37,800 nt of DNA from Candidatus Margulisiibacteriota bacterium (lineage in GTDB: Bacteria > Margulisbacteria > WOR-1 > O2-12-FULL-45-9 > XYB2-FULL-48-7): NCBI GenBank assembly GCA_028702315.1, contig JAQVPA010000008.1:1-37800 (forward strand). Reading direction: 5' to 3'. Of the stretch, positions 31,467 to 37,800 are shown one piece after another. The position numbers and the translations under genes were made by a program. The stretch's first letter is position 1; each line of letters begins with the position of its first letter. Below the pieces are notes generated by a model that worked only from the letters and a program-made list of their open reading frames with translations, searched no databases and was not told where the DNA came from.

Positions 31467-31991
31467 ATGAAGAGGAAAAGGTTTAAGCTGAATAAAAAAG
31501 CCGCCCGACCGTTACTTATTGTCGCCGGCCTGATCTTGCTAGTCGGCATCGGCGTTTGGTTTTTTCCCAAACAAGAAAAGGGGCCGGTTTTAAACATCTA
31601 TTTTTTAAAAGGCGGCAAACTAAGCGCGGTAGAAAGGGCGTTGGCGCCGGACCGATCGCCCTTAAAACAGGCGGCCGATGCGCTGATCGCCGGACCGACC
31701 AGAGAAGAAAGGTCAAATGGCTACTCGACCATGATCCCGCCCGGGACGAGAACGATCTGGATCGTCGAAAAAAATGGGGTGGCGATCATTAATTTGAACC
31801 GAAAACTCGAAGCATATGGTGGGGGAGCGTCGCGGGTGGAAGGGCTGGTCGCCCAGATCGTTTACACCCTGACCGATATTCCCGGGATAGAGAAAACCTG
31901 GATCTGGATGGCCGGGGAAAAAGAGATCGTACTGGGGGGAGAGGGGTTGATCTTAGATAAACCCTTAAGCCGCCGCGACCTCGCTTACTAA
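31467..31991 (+). CDS. Membrane-anchored GerMN-domain protein
   Basis: The 174-aa product has a basic N-terminus, one transmembrane helix (LLIVAGLILLVGIGVWFF) and a GerMN domain (about 43-150). The domain shows LNIYFLKGGKLSAVERAL, ALIAGPTREERSNGYSTMIP, AIINLNRKLEAYGGGASRVE and LVAQIVYTLTDIPGIEKTWI. GerMN domains occur in sporulation/germination proteins and in many envelope proteins of non-sporulating bacteria. Only 9 nt separate the -10 box from ATG 31467 and no ribosome site is present, so the mRNA is probably leaderless. The end overlaps gcvPA by 27 bp, tail-to-tail. Confidence 0.82.
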   Translation: MKRKRFKLNKKAARPLLIVAGLILLVGIGVWFFPKQEKGPVLNIYFLKGGKLSAVERALAPDRSPLKQAADALIAGPTREERSNGYSTMIPPGTRTIWIVEKNGVAIINLNRKLEAYGGGASRVEGLVAQIVYTLTDIPGIEKTWIWMAGEKEIVLGGEGLILDKPLSRRDLAY

Positions 31992-33176
31992 ATTATCAAG
32001 CTCAGATTTCTTTACCAGCTCGGTAGCGCAAACCAGGCGGCTACCCGCAAGCTCCGGATAAAATCGTTCCAGATCAAGGCCAACCGGTTTGCCGGTCTTT
32101 ATAACAAACTCTTGGAAACTAGGCGTGTTCGGCCAGAGAGCTTTTTTCACCAGTTGTTTTTTTGCATAATTGGCTTTTTGCAGGCAGAGTTCGGCGACTT
32201 TTTTCAAACCCGACTTCCCCATCAGTGAGAGATAAACACAAGCGGCCAGGGCGCAGAGCGCTTCGTTACTGCAAATATTGGAAGTTGCCCGCTCCCGGCG
32301 AATGTGTTGTTCCCTAGTTGATAAGGTCAGGACAAAACCTCTTTTTCCGTCATGATCTACCGTTGCGCCAACTAAGCGGCCTGGGAGCTGGCGAATATAA
32401 TCTTTCTTGGTCGCAAAGATGCCCAAGCCGGGCCCACCGAAATTGCGCGGCAGGCCGAGCGGCTGTCCCTCGGCGACAACAATATCGGCGCCATAATTAC
32501 CAGGCGGTTTTAATAGCCCAAGAGAAATTGGATCGACAGAGGTAATAAGCAAGGCGCCAGCGGCGTGGACTTTGTCCGCTAGGCCGGCAACGGATTCGAT
32601 ATTACCAAAGAAGTTGGGCTGTTGGAGGATAAAACAAGACGAGGCGGCAGCAAAGTTTCCAGGCATCAAGGTCAAGCCGGAGTTTTTGTCGAAAGGGGCT
32701 TCGCGCAAAGTTAGGTCGGCAGCCGTGCAGTAGGTCCGCAGGACTTGACGGTAATTCGGGTGAACGGCGGAAGAGACGACAATCTCTTTCCGGCCGGTCA
32801 GGCGGCAAGCCATGAAAGCGGCTTCAGCCAACGCCGTTGCCCCGTCGTACATAGAAGCATTAGCGACATCCATCCCGGTCAGAGCGCAGACCATCGACTG
32901 GTATTCGTAAATAGTTTGCAGTGTTCCCTGGCTGGCCTCGGCTTGGTAGGGGGTGTAGGCGGTATAAAACTCCGAACGGCCAATAATATGTTTCAGGGCG
33001 CTGGGAATAAAGTGATCGTAACTTCCCGCGCCGAGAAAAGAGGAAGCGGCCGAGTTCTTTTCACTTTGAGCGAGCAGTTCCGCGAGCAGTTCGGGCTCAC
33101 TAAGAGGCGGGGGCAGGGCAAGGGGGCGCGAGAGCTTTACCGCAGCGGGGATATCGGGAAAAAGGCCTCCGGTCAC
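31965..33176 (-). CDS. gcvPA: Glycine dehydrogenase (decarboxylating) subunit 1
   Basis: The 403-aa N-terminal half of the split P protein has LSEPELLAELLAQSEKNS, SFLGAGSYDHFIPSAL, the highly conserved YTPYQAEASQGTLQTIYEYQ, and NFGGPGLGIFATKKDYIRQLPGRLVG. With subunit 2 it decarboxylates glycine and loads the aminomethyl group on GcvH. The start is GTG 33176, overlapping the gcvH stop (GTGA), so it lacks about 30 N-terminal residues usual in the family. gcvPB, which carries the PLP lysine, is not found downstream; a convergent gene lies there. Confidence 0.93.
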   Translation of the reverse strand: MTGGLFPDIPAAVKLSRPLALPPPLSEPELLAELLAQSEKNSAASSFLGAGSYDHFIPSALKHIIGRSEFYTAYTPYQAEASQGTLQTIYEYQSMVCALTGMDVANASMYDGATALAEAAFMACRLTGRKEIVVSSAVHPNYRQVLRTYCTAADLTLREAPFDKNSGLTLMPGNFAAASSCFILQQPNFFGNIESVAGLADKVHAAGALLITSVDPISLGLLKPPGNYGADIVVAEGQPLGLPRNFGGPGLGIFATKKDYIRQLPGRLVGATVDHDGKRGFVLTLSTREQHIRRERATSNICSNEALCALAACVYLSLMGKSGLKKVAELCLQKANYAKKQLVKKALWPNTPSFQEFVIKTGKPVGLDLERFYPELAGSRLVCATELVKKSELDNLVSEVAAA

Positions 33177-33553
33177 TTAAGCAGTTTTTGGTAATCAGCC
33201 GAAGAAAGCAAGTTGTTCAATTCCGATGGATCGGACAACTCCACTTTAATGATCCATCCGGCATCATAGGGAGAAGTGTTTACCAGTTCCGGCTTTTTAT
33301 CAAGGTTTTCGTTCCTTTCGAGGACCTTCCCGGAAACAGGGCAATACAAACTGGAGACCGATTTAACCGATTCAACGACGCCAAATTCCTGCATCGCTTT
33401 AAATTCCTTCCCGACGGCGGGCATTTCGACATAAACGACGTCGCCGAGCGAGTCCTGGGCATAGTGAGTAATACCGATGGTCGCGATTTTGCCGTCAAGT
33501 TTGGCCCACTCATGCTCTTTGCTGTATTTTAAGTTATCAGGATAATTGGACAT
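33173..33553 (-). CDS. gcvH: Glycine cleavage system H protein
   Basis: The 126-aa lipoyl carrier starts MSNYPDNLKYSKEHEWAKLD and has Lys64 in ESVKSVSS as the lipoylation site. LYCPVSGKVLERNENLDKKPELVN and PYDAGWIIKVE complete the family pattern. The start is ATG 33553 with GGAG upstream; an open extension to 33700 lies inside the neighbouring gene and is not used. It shuttles the aminomethyl group between GcvP, GcvT and the L protein. Confidence 0.96.
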   Translation of the reverse strand: MSNYPDNLKYSKEHEWAKLDGKIATIGITHYAQDSLGDVVYVEMPAVGKEFKAMQEFGVVESVKSVSSLYCPVSGKVLERNENLDKKPELVNTSPYDAGWIIKVELSDPSELNNLLSSADYQKLLK

Positions 33554-33554
33554 A

Positions 33555-33839
33555 TTATGACTCCAGTTTATCAACTTGTTTGCGGCAGTAGCCGAAAACG
33601 AGGCCGGCGACGATGATCCGAGCAAGGCTGTCAGAGAGCCGGTCATTAAATATCTTTTTCTGGTAATAAGCGTCAAGCGACTGGTCGCCCGGCGAAGCAT
33701 TGGGCTGGTCGATAGAAACAGCCTGTCCCCGAGAGATCAACTGGCCGACCGCGGCGCCGGAAAGATCAACAACACCCCAAAAAAGGATCAAGAGGGCAGA
33801 CAGGCAGATGATATAGTAATAAGCTTTTTTGAGGTTCAT
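33555..33839 (-). CDS. Two-helix membrane protein inside the gcv operon
   Basis: The 94-aa product has a hydrophobic N-terminal segment (about 7-28, IICLSALLILFWGVVDLSGA) and a second near residues 73-85 (IIVAGLVFGY). A polar stretch with QPNASPGDQSLDAYYQKK lies between. I do not recognise a family. It fits exactly between gcvT (8 bp away) and gcvH (1 bp away), so it should be co-transcribed. Membrane association and a link to glycine metabolism are inferences from position only. Confidence 0.65.
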   Translation of the reverse strand: MNLKKAYYYIICLSALLILFWGVVDLSGAAVGQLISRGQAVSIDQPNASPGDQSLDAYYQKKIFNDRLSDSLARIIVAGLVFGYCRKQVDKLES

Positions 33840-33847
33840 GTCAGTTC

Positions 33848-34936
33848 TTATTTTACTCTTTTATAGAGGGATTTGTCAACGACCCGTCCGGGAACGCGCT
33901 CGCCGCGGATTTCGACGAAAACAGAAGCAAGGGACAAGGGACAAGGGGCAAGAAGATAAGCGAGGGCGACCGGCTTTTTGAAAGTGGGGGAAAAAGTGCC
34001 GCTGGTTACAACCCCTAATATCGAATTTCTAATATCTAATATCGAATTTCCTTGCCTCGGTATTGCCCGGCCCTCCAGCTCAATCCCGACCAGCTGCTTT
34101 TTCAGGCCGCCCTCTTTTTCTTTCAGCAGAGCGGCGCGCCCGCTAAAATCCCCCTTGTCGAATTTAACCGCCCAGGGATAACCGGCTTCAAGCGGGGTCG
34201 TTTCCTCGTCATATTCGTGGCCGTAGAGGGGGAGGCCGGCTTCCAGGCGAAGCGTATCGCGCGCGCCGAGACCGCACGGCTGGATTTTCGCTTCAATAAA
34301 TAAGTCCCAAATTTTTGGCGCCTCGATTTTATCAATGATTAATTCAATACCGTCCTCGCCCGTATATCCGGTGCGAGAAAAGATAAGGTTCTTTTCTTCC
34401 AAGGTATGGTTGCGTTTTAGGTTTGAAAGCGAAACCGCCAGGGCTTTCTCGACCAAGCGGACCGCCTGCGGCCCCTGAATCGAGAGCATCGCGTGGTCTT
34501 CCCACGGGGAAACCTTGGTGGCAGAAGGAAAAGAGCGAAGCCGGGCGAGAACCTTGTCGGCATTCGAGGCGTTAGCGATAATCATGTAATGGTCAGCGAA
34601 GCGATAAACAAGCAGGTCATCAAGCGCCCCGCCGTTTTCATTACAAAGAACGGAATACTGGCATTGGTTTACCGCCAGCTTGGAGGCATCATTTGTCGTT
34701 AGCTTTTGAATTAAATCCAACCCCTCTTCTTGTCCCTTGCCCCTTGCCACCTGGACCTTGATGAGTCCCATATGCCCGATATCAAATACCCCGACGGAAT
34801 TCCGAACAGCGGTATGCTCGGCAATAATGCCTGAAGGGTAGGAAACCGGCATCTCCCAACCGGCGAACGGCACCATTTTGGCGCCAAGGGCAAGGTGCTT
34901 TTGATAAAGCGGAGTTCTTTTTAGTTGCTCGCTCAT
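33848..34936 (-). CDS. gcvT: Glycine cleavage system aminomethyltransferase (T protein)
   Basis: The 362-aa product transfers the methylene group from GcvH-bound aminomethyl to tetrahydrofolate. It has LYQKHLALGAKMVPFAGWEMP, VGVFDIGHMG, SRTGYTGEDGIELI, GLGARDTLRLEAGLPLYG and the C-terminal GVVTSGTFSP. Three short inserts, VARGKGQEEG, NSILDIRNSILG and LLAPCPLSLAS, are encoded by simple DNA repeats and break otherwise conserved loops. The frame stays open, so the protein is probably functional. A possible promoter (TTTCAC, 18 bp, TAAAAT on the minus strand) precedes it. It heads the gcvT-orf-gcvH-gcvPA operon. Confidence 0.94.
   Translation of the reverse strand: MSEQLKRTPLYQKHLALGAKMVPFAGWEMPVSYPSGIIAEHTAVRNSVGVFDIGHMGLIKVQVARGKGQEEGLDLIQKLTTNDASKLAVNQCQYSVLCNENGGALDDLLVYRFADHYMIIANASNADKVLARLRSFPSATKVSPWEDHAMLSIQGPQAVRLVEKALAVSLSNLKRNHTLEEKNLIFSRTGYTGEDGIELIIDKIEAPKIWDLFIEAKIQPCGLGARDTLRLEAGLPLYGHEYDEETTPLEAGYPWAVKFDKGDFSGRAALLKEKEGGLKKQLVGIELEGRAIPRQGNSILDIRNSILGVVTSGTFSPTFKKPVALAYLLAPCPLSLASVFVEIRGERVPGRVVDKSLYKRVK
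33928..33955 (+). repeat. Heptamer tandem repeat in the 3' part of gcvT
   Basis: Four units (CAAGGGA, CAAGGGA, CAAGGGG, CAAGAAG) follow each other. They are translated in gcvT as part of LLAPCPLSLAS. The same heptamers appear in the opposite orientation at 34726-34746. Confidence 0.85.
34015..34050. repeat. CTAATATCGAATTT repeat inside gcvT
   Basis: The units CTAATATCGAATTT, CTAATAT and CTAATATCGAATTT stand in a row. They encode the insert NSILDIRNSIL in GcvT, before the conserved VTSGTFSP. The stretch is AT-rich compared with the surrounding gene. Confidence 0.85.
34726..34746 (-). repeat. Heptamer tandem repeat in the 5' part of gcvT
   Basis: On the minus strand the units are CAAGGGG, CAAGGGA and CAAGAAG. 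They encode most of ARGKGQEE, an insert between IKVQV and the conserved LQ/TTNDA region of GcvT. Confidence 0.85.
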
Positions 34937-35048
34937 GATCAGAGATATTTATTTTAACACAAAAGAAAATATTAGTGAAATTATTCCTTTTGCCCCCCGA
35001 TAAACAAGTAGCCAAAAGCTTAGGAACGAAAGGCATGAGGAGGAGGCA

Positions 35049-35456
35049 ATGAGCGATTTCTTTTCTGGCCCTATAAGACTGCCTACTTTGCCGTTGGCCG
35101 GTTACCGCTATTCAACCGGGGAGGTTTTTGCGGAAGAACGGAAAAACAGTATTTGCGTCGAGGCGACATATATTAACGAGGCCAACCCGGCGCTCTCAGC
35201 TTCTTACACTTATCGGATCACCTCGGGTAAGACCGCTGACTCCTTTGCCGTTTCTCGTAAAGATCCCGGAGGAATGACCAGCCAAACAGAGCTTGAGACG
35301 GAGACGAACCCGGGAGAAGTTAGCAAGCTCGAACAACAGGCAATCGACCAGGCAGTTCAATTTTTGACGAAACAACGCGGGGCGGCAGTGAACAACGACG
35401 AGCTCATCAGATTGGAGGAATTGATCGTTAAGCTAAAGAAACTAGCAAGCGAATAA
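35049..35456 (+). CDS. Orphan 135-aa protein
   Basis: ATG 35049 has a very strong GAGGAGGAGG ribosome site. The first ~60 residues read like a short beta-strand domain (PLAGYRYSTGEVFAEERKNS, then YINEANPALSASYTYRIT). The last ~50 form a charged helix (SKLEQQAIDQAVQFLTKQRG, ELIRLEELIVKLKKL). There is no signal peptide and no family that I recognise. The next gene follows after 85 nt, also with a good ribosome site. Confidence 0.65.
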   Translation: MSDFFSGPIRLPTLPLAGYRYSTGEVFAEERKNSICVEATYINEANPALSASYTYRITSGKTADSFAVSRKDPGGMTSQTELETETNPGEVSKLEQQAIDQAVQFLTKQRGAAVNNDELIRLEELIVKLKKLASE

Positions 35457-35541
35457 AAGAGCCTGGAGGTAGCCATAAAAGCGAGACAAACGCGGCGATA
35501 AACAATCAGAGCGGGAATTAATATCACGGAGGGGCATCAAC

Positions 35542-36480
35542 ATGATACAAGCATTGATTTTGAACGCGGCTGTCGGATTCAGTTGCGCCAGAGAAAAATC
35601 GGAAGACGAGCGAATCAACAATTCGCTTAAGAATCTAAAAAGCCAGAATGAACGCGTCAGGGAGCATGCGGTGGTGGAATTAAGCATGTTTATTGGGAAT
35701 GGGAGCGTAATCCCAACAGAAAGAACAACAGAAATTATCAAGGCGCTTTTTGACGCATATAAGACAGAGAAAAATAGAACAGGCATAGTTACAAGTCAAG
35801 TCATTAACGCCCTAGTGGCAATTGCCAAAGCTAGACCGAGGCCCATGATTTCAAACCATAACTCGCATTTCTCGGTTGAGTCGTGCCTACAAAAGGCCGA
35901 GGATCAAATTGTGGAAGGATTTCTTCGGTTTTATGCCAGCAACGATGCGCAAGAAAAATTTTCCGCAAGACACGCCCTTGGCGGACTTTTAGAAACAACC
36001 GGCACAGAGATTTCGGGGGCCAACAGGGGGAAGATTAGGGCTGCGTTCGATCTGGAGGGTAAAAAACAAGAGCCGGCTAATATTAATAATGCACAAGGGA
36101 ACGAAATTGTCAGGGCCATGCCGCCTCAAAATGAAGAAATTGTGGTCAATGATACTAATGCGATTTATAGATTGCAGATCGGGAAAACCTATATTATAAA
36201 CTTGAGCGGCATGCCGCTCGACGCCTCGCAGGGCATGACATTTGATATTGTTGGTAAATACAGCAATTTTGGGAAATACACGTCAGGGCAAATCTATTCA
36301 ATGTTCAAAATCGATGAGATAAATCGAATTGTAAGAAATGGCAGGGAACAACTCATTGGTTTTCGGCTACGGGTAACTGACAAGGCGGAAAAGGGACATT
36401 ATGCGTTGACAAATAGCTCTTACGGCACCATTCTAACCGAGAGGCTGCTCGCAGACACCGTAACACTCGAAGTTAAGTAA
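35542..36480 (+). CDS. HEAT-like repeat protein with a C-terminal beta domain
   Basis: The 312-aa product starts at ATG 35542 behind GGAGGGG. Residues ~20-170 are helical with HEAT-like pairs (NERVREHAVVELSMFI, then TSQVINALVAIAKA and SARHALGGLLETT). A short linker follows. The C-terminal ~110 residues look beta-rich (YRLQIGKTYIINLSGMPLDA, then TSGQIYSMFKIDEI and GFRLRVTDKAEKGHYAL). I do not recognise a family. The HEAT part recalls the protein at 6446-7081, but without EF-hands. It is tail-to-tail with hisC (3-bp gap). Confidence 0.65.
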   Translation: MIQALILNAAVGFSCAREKSEDERINNSLKNLKSQNERVREHAVVELSMFIGNGSVIPTERTTEIIKALFDAYKTEKNRTGIVTSQVINALVAIAKARPRPMISNHNSHFSVESCLQKAEDQIVEGFLRFYASNDAQEKFSARHALGGLLETTGTEISGANRGKIRAAFDLEGKKQEPANINNAQGNEIVRAMPPQNEEIVVNDTNAIYRLQIGKTYIINLSGMPLDASQGMTFDIVGKYSNFGKYTSGQIYSMFKIDEINRIVRNGREQLIGFRLRVTDKAEKGHYALTNSSYGTILTERLLADTVTLEVK

Positions 36481-36483
36481 GCG

Positions 36484-37449
36484 TTATCCCGGTTTATTTA
36501 GCGCAGCGATAAACTTTTCATTCTGCTCTTTTGTCCCTATCGACACCCGGATCGCCTCGGGGAAGCCAAAAGAAGTCAGCGGGCGGATAATTATTCCCTT
36601 TTTCATCATGGCCAAGAAGCATTCGTCAGCCGATTTTTTCAAATTGATAAAAATGAAGTTTGACTCGGTCTTTTTGTAATCTAAGCCAAGCCTATCTAGT
36701 TCGGGGTAAAGAAAATTTTTCCCTTCAACATTCGTCTTGTATGTTTTATCCAGAAATTCTTTATCACCGAGGGCGGCCAGGGCGCCGACCTGCGCCAGGC
36801 GATTAACATTAAAGGGCATCTTGGTCCGGAACATCGGGGCGATCAGCTCTTTTTTGGCGAGGCCATAACCGATCCTTAAGCCGGCGAGACCATAAAACTT
36901 GGAAAAAGTCCTGAGGACAACGACGTTCTTTCCCTCTTTCACGAATTTAATCGTGTCGGGGAATTCTTTGCTTTCAACATACTCGGCGTAGGCTTCATCA
37001 ACGACCACCAGAACATTCTCTGGGATTTTTTTCATGAAAGAGTCGAATTGTCCCGCCGTAAAGATGGTCCCGGTCGGATTGTTCGGGTTTGTCAGGAAAA
37101 TTATTTTTGTCTTGGCGGTTAGCGCTCTAGCGATCGCTTCAAGGTCGAGCGCGTGATCTTTCAGGCCTACCATTACGAGCCTGCCGCCAAAGATGCGGGC
37201 GACTAATTCATAAAGACTGAAAGTGTTTTTCGAAATAATGACTTCATCGCCAGGGTTGAGGTAAGTTGACGCCAGTATCTGCATGATATCATCGGAACCA
37301 TTACCGCAAATAATATTGCCGTCGGCCAACCCGAATTTCTTGGCGAGCGCTTCGCGCAGCAAGGTTGATTTCTGATCGGGGTAGATCTGGAGGTTTTTTG
37401 CTTCTTTGGCGATCGCCTCGAGCGCGTTGGGGGAGGTAATGGAGATCAT
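36484..37449 (-). CDS. hisC: Histidinol-phosphate aminotransferase, N-terminally short
   Basis: The 321-aa PLP enzyme converts imidazole acetol phosphate to histidinol phosphate. It has YPDQKSTLLREALAKKFG, GNGSDDIMQ, NPNNPTGTIF, VDEAYAEYV and RTFSKFYGLAGLRIGYG with PLP Lys184. It starts at ATG 37449 (MISITSPNALEAI), directly after an in-frame TGA. The usual first ~40 residues, with the NENP motif of the active-site entrance, are missing. No good ribosome site is present. It may be a reduced enzyme, a related class I aminotransferase, or a 5'-truncated gene. Confidence 0.8.
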   Translation of the reverse strand: MISITSPNALEAIAKEAKNLQIYPDQKSTLLREALAKKFGLADGNIICGNGSDDIMQILASTYLNPGDEVIISKNTFSLYELVARIFGGRLVMVGLKDHALDLEAIARALTAKTKIIFLTNPNNPTGTIFTAGQFDSFMKKIPENVLVVVDEAYAEYVESKEFPDTIKFVKEGKNVVVLRTFSKFYGLAGLRIGYGLAKKELIAPMFRTKMPFNVNRLAQVGALAALGDKEFLDKTYKTNVEGKNFLYPELDRLGLDYKKTESNFIFINLKKSADECFLAMMKKGIIIRPLTSFGFPEAIRVSIGTKEQNEKFIAALNKPG

Positions 37450-37584
37450 TCAAACCAGGATGAAACCGCTAAGTCTTGTCAATCATCATGGCAAGCCGGA
37501 ATCTTAACTTAGAAATCAATCAATCGATTTATATAGATGGAACATTATCCTGTATGACACTTGGAAGACAGGGTGTGTTCTGAT

Positions 37585-37609
37585 AAAAAAGCCCAATAGG
37601 GCTTTTTTT
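37585..37609. terminator. Bidirectional rho-independent terminator
   Basis: AAAAAAGCCC and GGGCTTTTTTT form a hairpin with a 4-nt loop (AATA). It has T runs on both strands. Confidence 0.8.
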
Positions 37610-37661
37610 GATTCCACAGAATGGCCGTCTGTTCAGCGGACATTCTGATTCCATTGAATGC
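37610..37661. repeat. Direct repeat GATTCCAnnGAATG with inner dyad
   Basis: GATTCCACAGAATGG (37610-37624) and GATTCCATTGAATGC (37647-37661) are direct repeats. Between and over them, AGAATGGCCG and CGGACATTCT form an imperfect inverted repeat. Confidence 0.6.
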
Positions 37662-37690
37662 AGGGCGACGCACAGGCCTCACAGAGATTA

Positions 37691-37719
37691 TTGACGCTCA
37701 AAAAATTATAGAGTACAAT
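37691..37719 (+). promoter_or_regulatory. Strong promoter for the gene beyond the window
   Basis: TTGACG (37691-37696) and TACAAT (37714-37719) are exactly 17 bp apart. A leader of about 75 nt and a GGAGGAG ribosome site follow. Confidence 0.75.
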
Positions 37720-37743
37720 TGCTTACAGATATGGATTGTACTC
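37711..37743. promoter_or_regulatory. Dyad overlapping the -10 box
   Basis: GAGTACAAT (37711-37719) and ATTGTACTC (37735-37743) are perfect 9-bp inverted repeats with a 15-bp spacer. The left arm covers the -10 box, so it looks like a repressor operator or, in RNA, a hairpin at the leader start. Confidence 0.65.
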
Positions 37744-37800
37744 AAAGGCAGCATGATTTGATAAAATGCCGGTATCGGCAGGGGCATTGGAGGAGCACAA

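Larger units (their letters stand above)
37450..37800. other. Intergenic region at the right edge
   Basis: I see no gene in these 351 bp. They hold a bidirectional terminator (37585-37609), a short repeat region (37610-37661) and a strong promoter with a dyad (37691-37743). GGAGGAG lies at the very end, so a plus-strand gene very likely starts just beyond 37800. Confidence 0.7.

Noticed and set aside
33554-33700. N-terminal extension of gcvH
   Set aside because: It is a shadow of the 94-aa gene; the conserved GcvH begins at MSNYPDNLKYSKEHEW.

Overview
This is a bacterial chromosome segment around the replication-initiation locus. The order rpmH-rnpA-yidD-yidC-jag-mnmE on the minus strand, divergent from dnaA-dnaN-dciA-gyrB-gyrA on the plus strand, is the classical oriC neighbourhood. 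Two perfect parS sites and several DnaA boxes agree with this. Lipid A genes (lpxC, a fabZ-lpxA fusion, lpxB), a VanW protein, an AsmA-like protein and lipoproteins point to a diderm cell. Base composition is intermediate. The gene set, the EF-hand/HEAT orphan proteins and the micro-repeats would fit an uncultured lineage such as Margulisbacteria/WOR-1 (Saganbacteria), but this is an impression and cannot be proven from the window.

Layout. 1-340: end of an rRNA methyltransferase gene and a 42-aa basic protein. 398-1930: an unusual tRNA-Tyr locus with one intact tRNA, two 5' fragments, one 3' fragment, a GIY-YIG nuclease, an orphan gene, 15-bp palindromes that replace parts of the tRNA copies, and a 10-bp tandem repeat. 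1.99-8.1 kb: envelope and small membrane proteins, pyrE, tRNA-Thr and a glycosyltransferase. 8.2-13.9 kb: tuf, vanW-like, lpxC, fabZ-lpxA and lpxB, closely packed. 13.9-15.9 kb: a minus-strand EF-hand metalloprotease-like protein. 16.0-19.1 kb: an aminotransferase/dehydrogenase pair resembling GnnB/GnnA, then an RseP-type protease. 19.1-23.3 kb: folD back to rpmH (minus strand). 23.4-31.0 kb: dnaA to gyrA. 31.0-34.9 kb: a thioredoxin-fold protein, a GerMN protein and the glycine cleavage genes gcvT-orf-gcvH-gcvPA. 35.0-37.8 kb: two orphan genes, an N-terminally short hisC, and an intergenic region whose strong promoter with a dyad leads out of the window.

How it works together. The lpx genes and the GnnA/B-like pair suggest lipid A built on a 2,3-diamino sugar. 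The rpmH-to-folD block looks like one operon read from a consensus promoter so close to the rpmH start that the mRNA would be leaderless; at least two other genes share this arrangement. Several conserved proteins (GcvT, AsmA) carry short in-frame simple-repeat insertions, and related small repeats precede both tRNA loci. The chromosome therefore seems to carry many spreading micro-repeats, some of which target tRNA genes.
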